Of a stretch of DNA of 64,000 nucleotides, positions 39,457 to 49,290 are shown one piece after another (the first letter of the stretch is position 1; every line of letters begins with the position of its first letter). The notes under the pieces are model-generated. The model was not told where the DNA came from. It did not search any database and saw nothing but the letters and a program-made list of their open reading frames with translations. The position numbers and the translations under genes are program-made. This DNA is from SG8-30 sp963715485 (lineage in GTDB: Bacteria > Pseudomonadota > Gammaproteobacteria > Steroidobacterales > Steroidobacteraceae), in contig OY970244.1 in the NCBI GenBank assembly GCA_963715485.1, positions 124,001 to 188,000 on the forward strand, in the 5' to 3' direction.

Positions 39457-40371
39457 CTAGTCGTCCATGTCTTCGCCGGTCATGCCCAGCATCCGTGCCG
39501 GGTCGTTGTCCCGGCCGGCCGGCCACCAGGTCTGGCGGTCGAGGCCCTCTTCCCGGAACGTGGCAACGGCTGCCTGGGCCGGCGGTGAAAGCAGATAGTC
39601 CTGGAGTGCCTTCGCGCCCTCGGCGTTGACGCCGGTCACCTTCGCGGGGTTCACGACGATCGCCACCATCACGCGGTGGAAGACCGGCGTGTTCCATACC
39701 ATGACATCGAGGTCGGGGTCGTGCTTGCGGCGGAATTCCTCGAAGGGGTAAGAACCCCAGAGGGTGTAGGCGCCTTTCTCGTCCGCCAATTGCATCGCGC
39801 GCCCCCTGGCCTGGTCCGTCTCGATGTACCAGGCGCCCCGCTGCGGGTTGCCGGCGCCGGCCATGAGCACCTGGGAGAGATAGCGCGCGCCGGGATTTCC
39901 CGTGACGAGGAACGGAGAGCCGCTGCCGGCGATCTTCCTGATCGCCGCGAACGGGTCGGACATGCCGCGGATCTTCGCGGGATCGGCCCTCGGCCCCACC
40001 AGCACCAGCTGGTTCGAGAATACGGGTCGCGGCCACAGGCCCTTGCCGCTGGTGACGAACTCCTCGACCGGCGACTTGCCGTAGTGGGAGATGACGAGAT
40101 CCGCACCGCCCATCTCCGCCCGCGAGTAGACGTCGTTGCCGCCGTACACCTCGACGCGATAACCCGACGCCTGCTCGAAGGCCGGCAGCAGTGCGGCCAG
40201 GAGTCCCGATCGGTGCGGGGTGTTGACCACGGCCATGCGGACCACCGGGCGCGCCTCCTCGGCATTCGCCGTTTTGGCGGCGGGCGGCAGCGCCAGCATC
40301 ATCGCAAGCAGGCAAGTGGCCAGGATCCAGGTGGCGGTTGGCAAGCGAACGAATCCCACGAAACCCTCCAT
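39457..40371 (-). CDS. TupA-like periplasmic solute-binding protein
   Basis: 304 residues with a signal peptide (cleavage near ANA-EE). The mature protein follows the tungstate-binding TupA/PBP-like order: VVNTPHRSGLLAALLPAFEQ, ASGYRVEVYGG, GGADLVISHYGKSPVEEFV, NQLVLVGPRADPAKI, FLVTGNPGARYLSQVLM and NPQRGAWYIETDQ. The oxyanion-binding TTTS and VHDP of true TupA are replaced by VVNT and SHYG, so the ligand may differ. No permease or ATPase is adjacent. It sits 73 bp upstream of the radical SAM gene on the same strand, and starts just after a thioesterase remnant. Confidence 0.7.
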   Translation of the reverse strand: MEGFVGFVRLPTATWILATCLLAMMLALPPAAKTANAEEARPVVRMAVVNTPHRSGLLAALLPAFEQASGYRVEVYGGNDVYSRAEMGGADLVISHYGKSPVEEFVTSGKGLWPRPVFSNQLVLVGPRADPAKIRGMSDPFAAIRKIAGSGSPFLVTGNPGARYLSQVLMAGAGNPQRGAWYIETDQARGRAMQLADEKGAYTLWGSYPFEEFRRKHDPDLDVMVWNTPVFHRVMVAIVVNPAKVTGVNAEGAKALQDYLLSPPAQAAVATFREEGLDRQTWWPAGRDNDPARMLGMTGEDMDD

Positions 40372-40385
40372 CCGGACGGGGCCGG

Positions 40386-40544
40386 TCACTCGCGGAAGTA
40401 GACCATCTGGTGCGAGCTGGCGAGCAACTGATTGTCGTCGCTCCAGATCTCGGCCGTCTGGTCGAAGTAGCCGGGGTGGGTCGCACCGCTGAAGCGGTGG
40501 CCGCCGAGCGGGTCGAGATGGATGGCCTGGTCGAAGGGATGCAT
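40386..40544 (-). pseudogene. TesB-like acyl-CoA thioesterase remnant keeping only both ends
   Basis: A 52-codon frame. MHPFDQAIHLDPLGGHRFSG matches the amino end of TesB-type (double hot-dog) thioesterases, where GATHP is normally followed by the GPFGG region. GYFDQTAEIWSDDNQLLASS and HQMVYFRE match the extreme carboxy end. Roughly 215 residues between are missing, without a frame change. A GGCTAC (Gly-Tyr) at the join may reflect microhomology. It is not expected to be active. It lies directly upstream of the TupA-like gene. Confidence 0.75.
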
Positions 40545-40730
40545 GAGCCTGGGAAAGCCGCCAGGGAAGCCCTCATTCTAGCCGTATGCGCTGGAGCCGG
40601 ACTCCTCCAACGGACACTCTCAGCGACGCGAATCGGAGCGTCGAATCGCCGCCGCAGTGCAATACTCGCGCACCCGGATTCGCCATCGGGGCGATGCACG
40701 CCCCGACCCTACATTGACAGGAGGTCTGCC

Positions 40731-41377
40731 GTGAATCGTGTCTCTTCCCTCATGTTCGCTTCCGCCGCCATCGCGATGGTCGCCCTGTTCCAGCCGGCCG
40801 TCGCCGGCGAGCAGGAGGCGATCGATGGCTGCATCGACCGGCTCCGCACAGTCGGCGGGCCGGATGGCCGGGCGGCGGCGAAGTGCTCCATTCCGAGTTC
40901 TCGCAGGCCGGTACGCTGGTCATGTTGCGCGATGCCGGCGGCACGGTCTGGCGCTGCCTCGCGTACTCCGACGGCACGGTCGGCGAGCTCGCGGTCAGCC
41001 AGGCCGCCGACGATGGCGGCGGTGCCATGGCCGGCGCGCAGGGCCAGGGCCAGGCGGAACCCACCACTTCCACCGAGCGCGTTCGCTTCGACCGTGGAAC
41101 CAGCGGCGCCGAACTGACCGGGACGCTGACACCGGGGAGCTCCGTGCGCTACGTGCTGTCGCTGCGAAACGGGCAGGACTTCTACGTCCGCGTCGCCGCA
41201 CAGGGACCGGACATGTACTACCAGATCTTCAATCCGGACAGGTCATTCCTGCTCGACCAGATGACCTCCGCCAGGGAGTACCGAGGCCAGCTTTGGCAGT
41301 CCGGCGACCACGTCGTCGAGGTCATCAACCGCGGCAACCGGAATACGTCCTACAACGTGATCTTCGGGGTCGACTGA
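40731..41377 (+). CDS. Secreted protein of unknown function with SH3-like and PPC-like parts (one frame break)
   Basis: About 215 residues. Starts with GTG at 40731 (AGGAGG seven bases upstream) and a signal peptide ending AVA-GE. The first part (EAIDGCIDRLRTVGGPDG ... EVLHSEFSQAGTLVMLRDAG, TVWRCLAYSDGTVGELAV) resembles short secreted domains in proteobacteria. The second (VRFDRGTSGAELTGTLTPGS ... NGQDFYVRVAAQG, GDHVVEVINRGN) resembles a pre-peptidase C-terminal beta sandwich. A single-base break near 40875-40884 separates the signal from the rest. A linker of Gly/Ala/Gln joins the two. No function is assigned. Confidence 0.65.
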
Positions 41378-41397
41378 CCCGCCCCGCAGTGCCCCGG

Positions 41398-41432
41398 TGA
41401 CCACCCGCCGTGAGGGTCCCGGCGGGTGGTCA
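41398..41432. terminator. Perfect 13-bp hairpin between converging genes
   Basis: TGACCACCCGCCG (41398-41410) pairs with CGGCGGGTGGTCA (41420-41432) around nine bases. It overlaps the stop codon of the minus-strand SDR gene and follows the plus-strand secreted protein by 21 bp, so it can end both transcripts. No T-run is seen. Confidence 0.7.
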
Positions 41433-42203
41433 GCTGCGCAGGTAGGACGCCCCGTTGACGTCCACGATGCAGCCGGTCATGAACTCGGATCCGGGTGCGG
41501 CCAGCAGCAGCACCGTCCAGGCGATCTCCTCCGGCTTCGCGACACGCCCCAGTGGGCTCTCTCCGCGGATGAGATCGCCACGCGGCCCGGCCAGGATCTC
41601 CGCGGCCATGTCGGTCTCGATGAAGCCGGGCGCGACGGTGAACACGTAGATGCCTTCTCCGCCGAGTGCCTTGGCCAGCGACTGGCCGAGGGCATTGAGG
41701 CCCGCCTTGCTCGCCCCGTAGGCCGGCGCCGTGGGCTCGCCCCGGAAGGCGCCGCGTGAGGAAACGTTCACGATTCGGCCGCCGCCGCGCTGCCTCATGT
41801 GCTGCGCCACGCAATACGAGAGGTTGGCCGGCCCCAGCAGGTTGGTTCCCAGCGTCCGATTCCACGATGCCTGCCACTCTTCGTAGGTGGCGGAAGAAAC
41901 CGGATGGTCCTCGTAGACGCCCGCGTTGTTCACCAGGACATCGATCCGGCCGACCGCCCTCGCCGCGTCGGCAACCAGGTTTCCGATGGCTGCCGGATCG
42001 CACAGGTCGGCACACAGCAGGTGATGAGGTCCTTCCGGCAGGCTGGCCATCGTCTCCTCGGCCGCGTCGCGATGGGTGCCGTAGTGCACCAGGACGCCCG
42101 CGCCCCGTTCGGCAAAGGCCTGCGCGATCGCGCGCCCGACGCCACGTGATGCCCCCGTGACCAGCACGTTCTGTCCGGAAAAGTCCAGGCTCGGCTTGTT
42201 CAT
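41430..42203 (-). CDS. Short-chain dehydrogenase/reductase (FabG-like)
   Basis: 257 residues. The nucleotide-binding TGASRGVG (about residues 17-24), the NNAG motif in VLVNNAGVYED, catalytic Ser in IVNVSSRG, and YGASK with the catalytic Tyr and Lys are all present, as is APGFIETDM. The Arg in the first helix (ASRG) suggests NADP(H). The substrate is not determined; it stands alone, not next to fatty-acid genes. Confidence 0.9.
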   Translation of the reverse strand: MNKPSLDFSGQNVLVTGASRGVGRAIAQAFAERGAGVLVHYGTHRDAAEETMASLPEGPHHLLCADLCDPAAIGNLVADAARAVGRIDVLVNNAGVYEDHPVSSATYEEWQASWNRTLGTNLLGPANLSYCVAQHMRQRGGGRIVNVSSRGAFRGEPTAPAYGASKAGLNALGQSLAKALGGEGIYVFTVAPGFIETDMAAEILAGPRGDLIRGESPLGRVAKPEEIAWTVLLLAAPGSEFMTGCIVDVNGASYLRS

Positions 42204-42260
42204 GCCACTCCAACGGGGTCTACGAATGCGAGTGCATGATATCTTTCCCGAAACTGGTCC

Positions 42261-42788
42261 ATGCGCTTGAAAGCCAGGTCACACGTGGCGCATCGAGTAC
42301 ACATTCGACAGCCGTGCCTGGCCGACATGAAGCCGTTCCTCGAGGCCGTCGGCGAGAGCAAGTTGCTCCACCGCCCATGGGTCCGTGCGCCGGACACTCC
42401 CGCCTCGTTCCGCGGCTACCTCGGGCGCATGACCCCGCCGGCCCATTACGCGTTCGTCGTCTGCCGCAGGGACACAGGCGCCCTCGTCGGCGTGATCAAC
42501 CTGTCCAACATCGTCCGGGGTCCCTTCCAGAGCGGGTACCTCGGCTACTACGCGTTCGCCGGTCACGAAGGCCAGGGGCTGATGCGTCAGGGCCTGCAGG
42601 CGGTGCTACGCCACGCGTTCAGGTCGCTCCGGCTTCACCGCCTCGAGGCGAACATCCAGCCCGGCAATGTGGCATCCATTGCGCTGGCCGCGTCCTGCGG
42701 CTTCCGCAAGGAAGGCTACTCGCCCCGATACCTGAAGGTCGGTGGCCGCTGGCGCGATCATGAGCGCTGGGCCATCCTGGCCTCGTAG
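42261..42788 (+). CDS. GNAT N-acetyltransferase, RimJ/RimL-like
   Basis: 175 residues. GALVGVINLSNI, the acetyl-CoA loop GHEGQGLMRQGLQAVLRHAF (motif A, [R/Q]xxGxG-type), and LHRLEANIQPGNVASIALA with GFRKEGYSPRYL match the RimJ-type family, which acetylates protein amino termini or antibiotics. ATG at 42261 has no strong ribosome site. Divergent from the SDR gene (57 bp gap). Confidence 0.85.
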   Translation: MRLKARSHVAHRVHIRQPCLADMKPFLEAVGESKLLHRPWVRAPDTPASFRGYLGRMTPPAHYAFVVCRRDTGALVGVINLSNIVRGPFQSGYLGYYAFAGHEGQGLMRQGLQAVLRHAFRSLRLHRLEANIQPGNVASIALAASCGFRKEGYSPRYLKVGGRWRDHERWAILAS

Positions 42789-43580
42789 GTGCACCCCTGT
42801 CTCGCCGCTGGGCGACAGATCGTCCGGATGAACCTGCATGGAGACGATCTCCTCCCTTATGTCACGACATGCCCCGTCTGCCGCTCTTTCGTGACAATCT
42901 GACCATCAGACGACGGCGTCCCAGGCTACGGCCCGGTCGACACCCTGCCAAAGTCGCCGGGCTGGCACTTATGGCGCTTGTCGACCGGTGCCGACCACGT
43001 CGACGATCGTCGGGTTTCATGGCGTACCCGATGTGAGCCAGGCAGAGTCGAACACAGTGCCCGAGCGCGAACAATTTCGTGATTCCACTTGCGGATCGCC
43101 ATCGGAGCGGCGCCGGCGCCCTCGCGTGGATGGCGATCCGCTGGATTGGGAAACCAAGGTCGTCAAGCGAGTAGAGCGTCACGTTGAATCGCTGACCATC
43201 AGCCCGGCTACCAAAAGTGATGTGACGCAGTACGGCTGGGAAGAAGCCTCGCTGATGGTGCTACATCGCCGGGTGAAGAGCCTGAAGAGCAGGTAGCCTG
43301 CCTGATCGCTGATCGTTCTTGCCCCGGTCAACGCCCGGAGCTCGACGTGGCCGAAATCGCCTTGTCCGGACAGAGAACGTCGGGCACGCGAAGGTCGTCG
43401 ACGGAATGCATCCTGGTGTGGTCGTTTTCCCGGAGGCTGCGGCCAACAGCACCCGGGACGTTAAGGGATTGCCTGATGGAATTCAGTCCCGACTGACGGC
43501 AGGATGCGCGCCACAAGAATCAGAATCCATCGGAGACGGTACCGGCATTAGGCCTACCGGTGCAGTCTTCGCCCTCGCAG

Positions 43581-43605
43581 GCCCGTCTTTACGGGTCTTT
43601 GTTTT
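43581..43605 (+). terminator. Intrinsic terminator in the gene-poor tract
   Basis: CCCGT (43582-43586), loop CTTT, ACGGG (43591-43595), then TCTTTGTTTT: short stem plus T-rich tail on the plus strand. No intact plus-strand gene ends nearby, so it may belong to a lost gene or an unrecognised RNA. Confidence 0.6.
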
Positions 43606-43823
43606 CCCGGCAGATGCTCATCCGCGCGAATGGGTCATCACGGCCATTGCGGCGCGACGCCCAGACTGGCAGCACCTGGCGTAATGCCATCGGGCTGGCG
43701 GGATTCCCGCTGCGCATGACACGGATTGCGTTTCGCCCGGATGTTCGTGGACCGCTTCCGGGCATAGCCTGTCACTCATGGGACGCGGGGGCTTCTCGCT
43801 CGGATATTGGCCGGGGGCGCCCA

Positions 43824-43940
43824 ATGACCCGCGCGGCAGTGGTAGGTGCGCTGTTGTTCTGCGGCGGAATCCTCTTGGCTGGAGCAGCGGTCTGGTTGCT
43901 GGTCACCCTTGTCTTTGGCAGGCAATCCCACCCTCATTGA
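43824..43940 (+). CDS. Possible 38-residue single-helix membrane protein
   Basis: MTRAAVVGALLFCGGILLAG, then AAVWLLVTLVFGRQSHPH: one clear membrane-spanning helix with positive residues on both sides, after a G-rich site (CCGGGGGCG) about 7 nt upstream of the ATG. Too short for family recognition. Could be a chance ORF. Confidence 0.35.
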   Translation: MTRAAVVGALLFCGGILLAGAAVWLLVTLVFGRQSHPH

Positions 43941-44119
43941 CGCAGTTCCAGCCGCATCGAGTGTTCGTGCCGACCCGGAGCAGGCATCCTGCCGCGCCGC
44001 AACAGAGTTTCCGCTGAAGTTCCGAGGCTGATTCTTGCCCCGGCAGCCAGGTCCCTGTTGGAGGCTGGTCATCGATCTGGTCGCTGGTCCGATCCACCTG
44101 ACGTGGGGCCCGGGCGCCT

Positions 44120-44698
44120 TTACAGCTTCCAGACCAGGTAACCGATCCCGAGCGCCGCGAACGTTGCCCAGCCGAGACCATCGATATAGCGCCGGATGTG
44201 GTGCTCGATGGGTGCGCCGCCCCAGCGCACGAGGCCGGCGACAAGCAGGAAGCGTGCACCGCGGCCCACCAGCGAGCCGAGCGTGAACGGCAGCAGTCCC
44301 ATATGCGCGGCGCCAGCCGCGATGGTGAACACCTTGTACGGTATCGGCGTGAATCCCGCGGCCAGGATCGCCCAGAAGCCGTAGCGCGCGAACCATGACT
44401 GCGCCGTCTGGAAGTGCTCCCAGTAGCCCACGCGGTGCAGCAGCGGCGTGACGGCCTCGATGGCTGCGTAACCGATCAGGTAGCCGAGCAGCCCACCCAG
44501 CACGGAAGCGATGGTGGTGAGTACTGCGAAACGCCACCAACGATCTGGCCGCGCGAGGGTCATGGGTGCCAGCAGCACGTCCGGCGGGATCGGGAAGAAC
44601 GACGACTCGCTGAAGCTCACGCCGGCGAGGTAGCGCTCCGCGTGCGGATGCCGGCTCCACCGGAGGGCACGGTCGTAGAGGGGTGAGAAGATCTTCAC
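44120..44698 (-). CDS. YqaA/DedA-type membrane protein
   Basis: 192 residues, about four to five membrane segments. SFSESSFFPIPPDVLLAPM, GGLLGYLIGY, and FWAILAAGFTPIPYKVFTIAAGAAHM are the conserved VTT/YqaA motifs (two proline-containing re-entrant loops). The wider DedA family includes lipid-carrier flippases such as UptA; YqaA itself is uncharacterised. Stands alone. Confidence 0.88.
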   Translation of the reverse strand: MKIFSPLYDRALRWSRHPHAERYLAGVSFSESSFFPIPPDVLLAPMTLARPDRWWRFAVLTTIASVLGGLLGYLIGYAAIEAVTPLLHRVGYWEHFQTAQSWFARYGFWAILAAGFTPIPYKVFTIAAGAAHMGLLPFTLGSLVGRGARFLLVAGLVRWGGAPIEHHIRRYIDGLGWATFAALGIGYLVWKL

Positions 44699-44881
44699 GC
44701 ACGAATTCTACAGGCCGGAGTCCCGTGTGTGTCGTGACGTGGAGCGCAGGCGCGGCGCAAAGACGCGGCTCGTGCCCGCCTCCCATGCGTGGAGGTCAGT
44801 CGAACGATCCGGGTAACATGCCGGGTGTCTTCAGGTCGCAGCCGGTCGCGGAGTCGGCCCGTGTCCGGCGAGGGGATCACA

Positions 44882-45706
44882 ATGGGAAAGGCGGTCCTGT
44901 GCCTCCTCGTCGCCCTGGCCAGTTCGATGGCCGGCGCTGCGACGGATACCCGCTACCTGCAGGGTCTCGGTGACGCCCGTTACCACCACGTCGAGTCTGC
45001 GGCCACAGGGCGCGCGTATCACATCTACGTGATGCTGCCGGACGGCTACGAGCAGACGGGCGAGACCAGGTATCCGACGATCTACCTGCTTGACGGCGGC
45101 GAGCTGTTTCCGCTTCTGACCGCCTACTACCGCTACCTGAATTTCGCCGAGGAGATTCCCGACAGCATCATCGTCGGAATCTCCTACGGCAGCGACACGT
45201 TCGAGGAGGGAAACTTCCGCAGCACTGACTACACGGCGCCATCGGCCGAACGGGATTACTGGGGCGGTGCCGATCGATTCCAGAAGTTCCTAAGCGACGA
45301 ACTCATGCCGATCATCGAGGACCGCTACCGTTCGGACTCCTCGCGACGCATGATCTTCGGCCAGTCGATCGGCGGGCAGTTCGTGCTGTACAGCGCCCTG
45401 ACAAGACCGAGCCTGTTCTGGGGACACATCGCCAGCAATCCTGCCCTGCACCGCAACCTGCCGTTCTTCATGCGGGAGCACGCGGAGCGCGCATCCGGCG
45501 AGAAGCGTTCCCGCCTCTTTGTCGCCGACGGGACATTGAATGATGCGCGGTTTCGGGAGCCGTCGTTGAAGTGGATAGCGCACTGGTCTGCAGTGGAGAA
45601 CCCGCCGTGGGACTTCAAGGCGATGGACCTGGAGGGACATAGCCACATGTCGGCGCCGCCCGCGGCCTTCCGACAGGGCATGCGCTGGCTCTTCTCACTT
45701 GATTGA
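44882..45706 (+). CDS. Exported esterase-D/IroE-like alpha/beta hydrolase
   Basis: 274 residues with a signal peptide (cleavage near AGA-AT). Nucleophile Ser162 in IFGQSIGGQF, catalytic His253 or His255 in LEGHSHMSAPP, and the YPTIYLLDGGELFPLLTAYY and DSIIVGISYG strands mark the esterase-D (PF00756) family, which includes siderophore esterases such as IroE/Fes. The substrate is unknown and no siderophore genes are nearby. ATG at 44882 follows GAGGGG. Converges on glmS. Confidence 0.85.
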   Translation: MGKAVLCLLVALASSMAGAATDTRYLQGLGDARYHHVESAATGRAYHIYVMLPDGYEQTGETRYPTIYLLDGGELFPLLTAYYRYLNFAEEIPDSIIVGISYGSDTFEEGNFRSTDYTAPSAERDYWGGADRFQKFLSDELMPIIEDRYRSDSSRRMIFGQSIGGQFVLYSALTRPSLFWGHIASNPALHRNLPFFMREHAERASGEKRSRLFVADGTLNDARFREPSLKWIAHWSAVENPPWDFKAMDLEGHSHMSAPPAAFRQGMRWLFSLD

Positions 45707-45787
45707 ATCGCCATCCGGGCAGGTGCGGGGCGGTACGGATCTGGCCATGTCTGGTTGTCAGACAGCACCGCTTTTCGGACCGCCCGT

Positions 45788-47625
45788 CTACTCGACCGTC
45801 ACGCTCTTCGCCAGGTTCCTCGGCTGGTCCACGTCGGTGCCCTTGAGCACCGCAACGTGATACGCAAGCAGCTGCAGCGGGACGGTGTACACGGCCGGCG
45901 CCTGGAAGTAGCTGATGTGGCGCGGCATCGTGATCACGTGCACGCCATCCGACGGCTCGATGCCCTGACTCCGGGTCGGCGAACACGTAGAGCTCGCCGC
46001 CGCGCGCGCGCACTTCCTGCAGGTTCGACTTCAGCTTCTCCAGCAGGTCGTTGTTGGGCGCCACGGCGATGACGGGCATGTCCTCGTCCACCAGCGCCAG
46101 CGGACCGTGCTTCAGCTCGCCGGCGGCGTAGGCCTCGGCGTGGAGGTAGGAGATCTCCTTCAGCTTCAGCGCACCTTCCATGGCGATCGGGAACAGCGCG
46201 CCACGGCCCAGGAACAGCGCGTGGTGCTTGTCCTTGATCTTCTCCGCCATGTTCCGCACGTCGGCGTCCAGGGTCAGGGCCAGCTCGATCATCCCCGGGA
46301 TCTCGAGCAGGCGACTGACCAGCTGGTGCTCGCGCTCGCGCGTCGTGCCATTGTGCTTGGCCAGCGCGATGACCAGCATGCCGAGCGCAGCCAGCTGCGT
46401 GGTGAACGCCTTGGTCGAGGCGACGCCGATCTCCGGGCCGGCGCGGGTCAGCATGACCAGCTCCGACTCGCGCACCAGCGAGCTTTCCGGCACGTTGCAG
46501 ATCGCCAGCGTCGAGAGATAGCCCACCTCCTTGGCCAGGCGCAGCGCGGCCAGCGTGTCCGCGGTCTCGCCGGACTGCGAGATGGACACGAACAGCGTGT
46601 TCTTCGGCACCACCGGCTGGCGATAGCGGAACTCGCTGGCGATATCCACCCAGCAGGGCAGCTTCGCGATCTGCTCGATGAAGTAGCGCGCAACCGACCC
46701 GGCATGGAAGCTGGTGCCGCAGGCGACGATCTGCACCGCCTCGGTACTGCTTCAGCACGTCCATCGCCGCCGGGCCGAAGGCGGCCTCCAGCAGCTTCCC
46801 GCCGACCGCGCGTTCCTCCAGCGTCTGCGCCACCGCGCTCGGCTGCTCGTGGATCTCCTTCAGCATGTAGTGCGGGTACTCGCCACGCTCCACGGCGTCG
46901 GCCGACAGCTCGCTCTCGCGAACCGGGCGCTCGGCAGCCTGGCCATGCTCGTCAACCACCTTCACGCCGGTGCGGTGGATCGCCGCGACGTCGCCCTCCT
47001 CCAGGAACATGAACCGGCGCGTCACGGGCAGCAGCGCCGAGACGTCCGAGGCGACGAAGTTCTCGCCCTCGCCCAGGCCCACGACGACCGGGCAGCCTGC
47101 GCGTGCCAGCACGATGGTGTCCGGGTCCTTCTCGGACACGACCGCAAGCGCATAGGCGCCGTGCAGCTCGCGCACGGCCGCCTGCACGGCGTCGAACAGG
47201 CCCTTGCCCGCGTCGAGGTGCATGTGCACCCGGTGCGCGATCACCTCGGTGTCGGTCTCGGAGCTGAACTCGTAGCCACGGCGCTTCAGGTCGTCGCGCA
47301 GCGCCTCGTGGTTCTCGATGATGCCGTTGTGCACGATGGCGACGCCGTCGCGCGAGATGTGCGGGTGGGCATTGCGCTCGCTCGGCACGCCGTGGGTCGC
47401 CCAGCGGGTGTGCGCGATGCCGAGCTCGCCGTGCACCGGGCTCTCGTCGAGCGCGTCGCGCAGTTTCTGCACCTTGCCGACGGTGCGCAGCCGGCGCATC
47501 TGCTGGCTACCGTTCAGCACGGCGATGCCGGCGGAGTCGTAGCCGCGGTACTCGAGGCGCTGCAGCCCCTCGATCAGGATGGGGACGATGTCGCGGTCAG
47601 CGACCGCACCGACGATGCCGCACAT
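45788..47625 (-). CDS. glmS: Glucosamine-6-phosphate synthase, isomerizing (two frame breaks)
   Basis: About 612 residues. It converts fructose-6-phosphate and glutamine to glucosamine-6-phosphate, the first step to UDP-GlcNAc. The glutaminase domain starts MCGIVGAV (nucleophile Cys1 after Met removal) with HTRWATHG and NGIIEN. Two SIS domains follow (VACGTSFHAG, ISQSGETADTLAALR, ASTKAFTTQ, ELKHGPLALVDE), ending KSVTVE. One extra base at 46739-46745 and another slip at 45961-45971 interrupt the frame. An essential, otherwise perfect gene with two breaks argues for sequence error. Next to glmU. Confidence 0.93.
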
Positions 47626-47815
47626 GGTGACCTGCCTTGGTCTCCCGCCCCGGGGCCGGCATGCGCGCCTGCCCGGCCGGGATCTTGAATGACGAACCCT
47701 TCCAGTCTTCTGCCGCCGCCACGGGAGGGGCTCCGGGACGGCCGATGGCGACATTCTAGTCCAATCGGGCCGGTGGGGATCCGCGCCTCATTTCACAGAA
47801 TCTGGCCGGCGCCGG

Positions 47816-49184
47816 TCACGGCTGCTTCTTGACCGGGCGCTTCCAGCCGTCCAGCGACACCTGCTTGCTGCGCTCGAGCGTCAGCTTGCCGGGGGGCGCG
47901 TCCCTGGTGATCGTGGAGCCCGCCCCGATGGTCGCTCCGTCGCCGACGGTGACGGGCGCCACCAGCATGCTGCCGGACCCGATGAAGACGCCGTCCCCTA
48001 TCGTCGTGCGGTGCTTGTTGGCGCCGTCGTAGTTGCAGGTGACGGTGCCGGCGCCGACGTTGACCTTGCTGCCAACGTCCGAGTCGCCCAGGTAGGTCAG
48101 GTGGTTGGCCTTGGTGCCCGGGACCGAGCCGGCTGTTCTTCACCTCGACGAAATTTCCGACGTGGACGTCGTCCGCAAGCCGGTTGCCCGGACGGAGGCG
48201 GGCATAGGGACCGATGCTGCAGCCCGCGCCGACGCTGCCCTGCTCGACCATGCTGTTCGCGTTCACCATCGTATCGGCGCCGATCTCGCAGTCCCGCAAC
48301 ACGACGTTCGGCCCGACCCGTACGCGGTCGCCGAGGACCACGCGCCCCTCGAGCACCACGTTGACGTCGAGCACCACGTCCCGGCCGTGGGTCACCTCGC
48401 CGCGCACGTCGAGCCTGGCCGGGTCGACCACGGTCACGCCCGCCAGCATCAGCCGCTCGGCCTGCAGCCGGCGGTACTCCGCCTCGACCTGCGCCAGCTG
48501 CAGCTTGTCGTTCACGCCGAGGACCTCGGCTGCGGTCGGGGCCACGACCGCCTGCACCTTCACGCCGTCCCTCACGGCCATGGCCACGATGTCGGTCAGG
48601 TAGTACTCGCCCTGTGCGTTGTCGTTGGACAGCCTCGACAGCCAGCCCTTGAGGTGCCCGGCCCCCACCGCCATGAGGCCGGTGTTGCACTCGTCCACCG
48701 CCTGTTCCTTGCGGGTCGCGTCCTTCTCCTCGACGACGCGATAGACGCTGCCGGCGTTGTCGCGCAGGACGCGGCCGTAGCCGGACGGGTCGGGCAGCCG
48801 CACGGACAGCAGCGCCAGCCGGTCGCTTCCCGCCACCTCCAGCAGCGCGCGCAGCGTCTCCGCCTGCGTCAGCGGCACGTCCCCGTACAGCACCAGCACC
48901 GTGTGGCCGTCCGGGATGGCCGGCACCGCCTGCATCACCGCATGCCCGGTGCCATGCTGCTCGGCCTGGAGCACCCACTGCACGGGCTCCTCCGGCAGCG
49001 CCTCCCGGACCCGCTCGCCGCCATGGCCATAGACGACGTGGATTGCGTCGGGCTCCAGCTCCCGGGCACAGCGGATGACGTGCGCCAGCATCGGCCGGCC
49101 AGCCACCGGCTGCAGCACCTTCGGCAGGTCGCTCTTCATGCGCTTGCCCTGGCCCGCCGCCAGGATCACCACGGTAAGGGGCAT
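47816..49184 (-). CDS. glmU: Bifunctional GlmU: glucosamine-1-P acetyltransferase / GlcNAc-1-P uridylyltransferase (one frame break)
   Basis: About 456 residues, normal size. The uridylyltransferase domain begins TVVILAAGQGKRMKSDLPKV (GxGTRM-type motif), with YGDVPL and EYYLTDIVAMA. The left-handed beta-helix hexapeptide domain follows (VVLEGRVVLGDRVRVGPNV, IGPYARLRPGNRL, GNFVEVKNS) and the end NYDGANKHRTTIGD ... DGWKRPVKKQP. An extra base in CCCGGG at 48116-48122 breaks the frame. It makes UDP-GlcNAc for peptidoglycan and lipopolysaccharide. GAGGAGG precedes the ATG at 49184. 190 bp before glmS, probably co-transcribed. Confidence 0.95.
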
Positions 49185-49290
49185 CGGATCCCTCCTCTCT
49201 GGCAGCGATTCTAGCGGAACCGCGGCCGGGGCCGGCGCAGCGCCGTCCATGCTAGTCTCGAATGCGACAGGTCACTGGGCCAGGAAGGGC

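Larger units (their letters stand above)
42789..44119. other. 1.3 kb stretch with almost no recognisable coding
   Basis: The only long gene-poor tract in the window. It is less GC-rich than its surroundings and its reading frames (for example plus 42988-43296, 102 codons; minus 42862-43182) show no family resemblance, signal peptide or good start. It contains an intrinsic-terminator-like hairpin at 43581-43605 and one plausible small membrane-protein gene at 43824-43940. It may be decayed accessory DNA; I see no transposase, integrase or flanking direct repeats. Confidence 0.5.

Noticed and set aside
42955..42971. Sigma-54-like sequence TGGCACTTATGGCGCTT
   Set aside because: The GG and GC pairs have correct spacing, but the -12 half is poor and no gene starts downstream.
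42988..43296. 102-codon plus-strand frame in the gene-poor tract
   Set aside because: Composition looks partly protein-like, but there is no ribosome site, family or conserved pattern visible.
45748..45764. Hairpin TGTCTG/CAGACA between the esterase and glmS
   Set aside because: Short, weak stem with its T-run ten bases away; not convincing as a terminator.
47626..47815. glmS ribozyme or riboswitch upstream of glmS
   Set aside because: Nothing resembling the ribozyme core; that control is typical of Gram-positive bacteria.
45961..48122. Programmed frameshifting as an explanation for the glmS and glmU breaks
   Set aside because: No slippery heptamer or shared downstream structure, and many unrelated genes show similar breaks.
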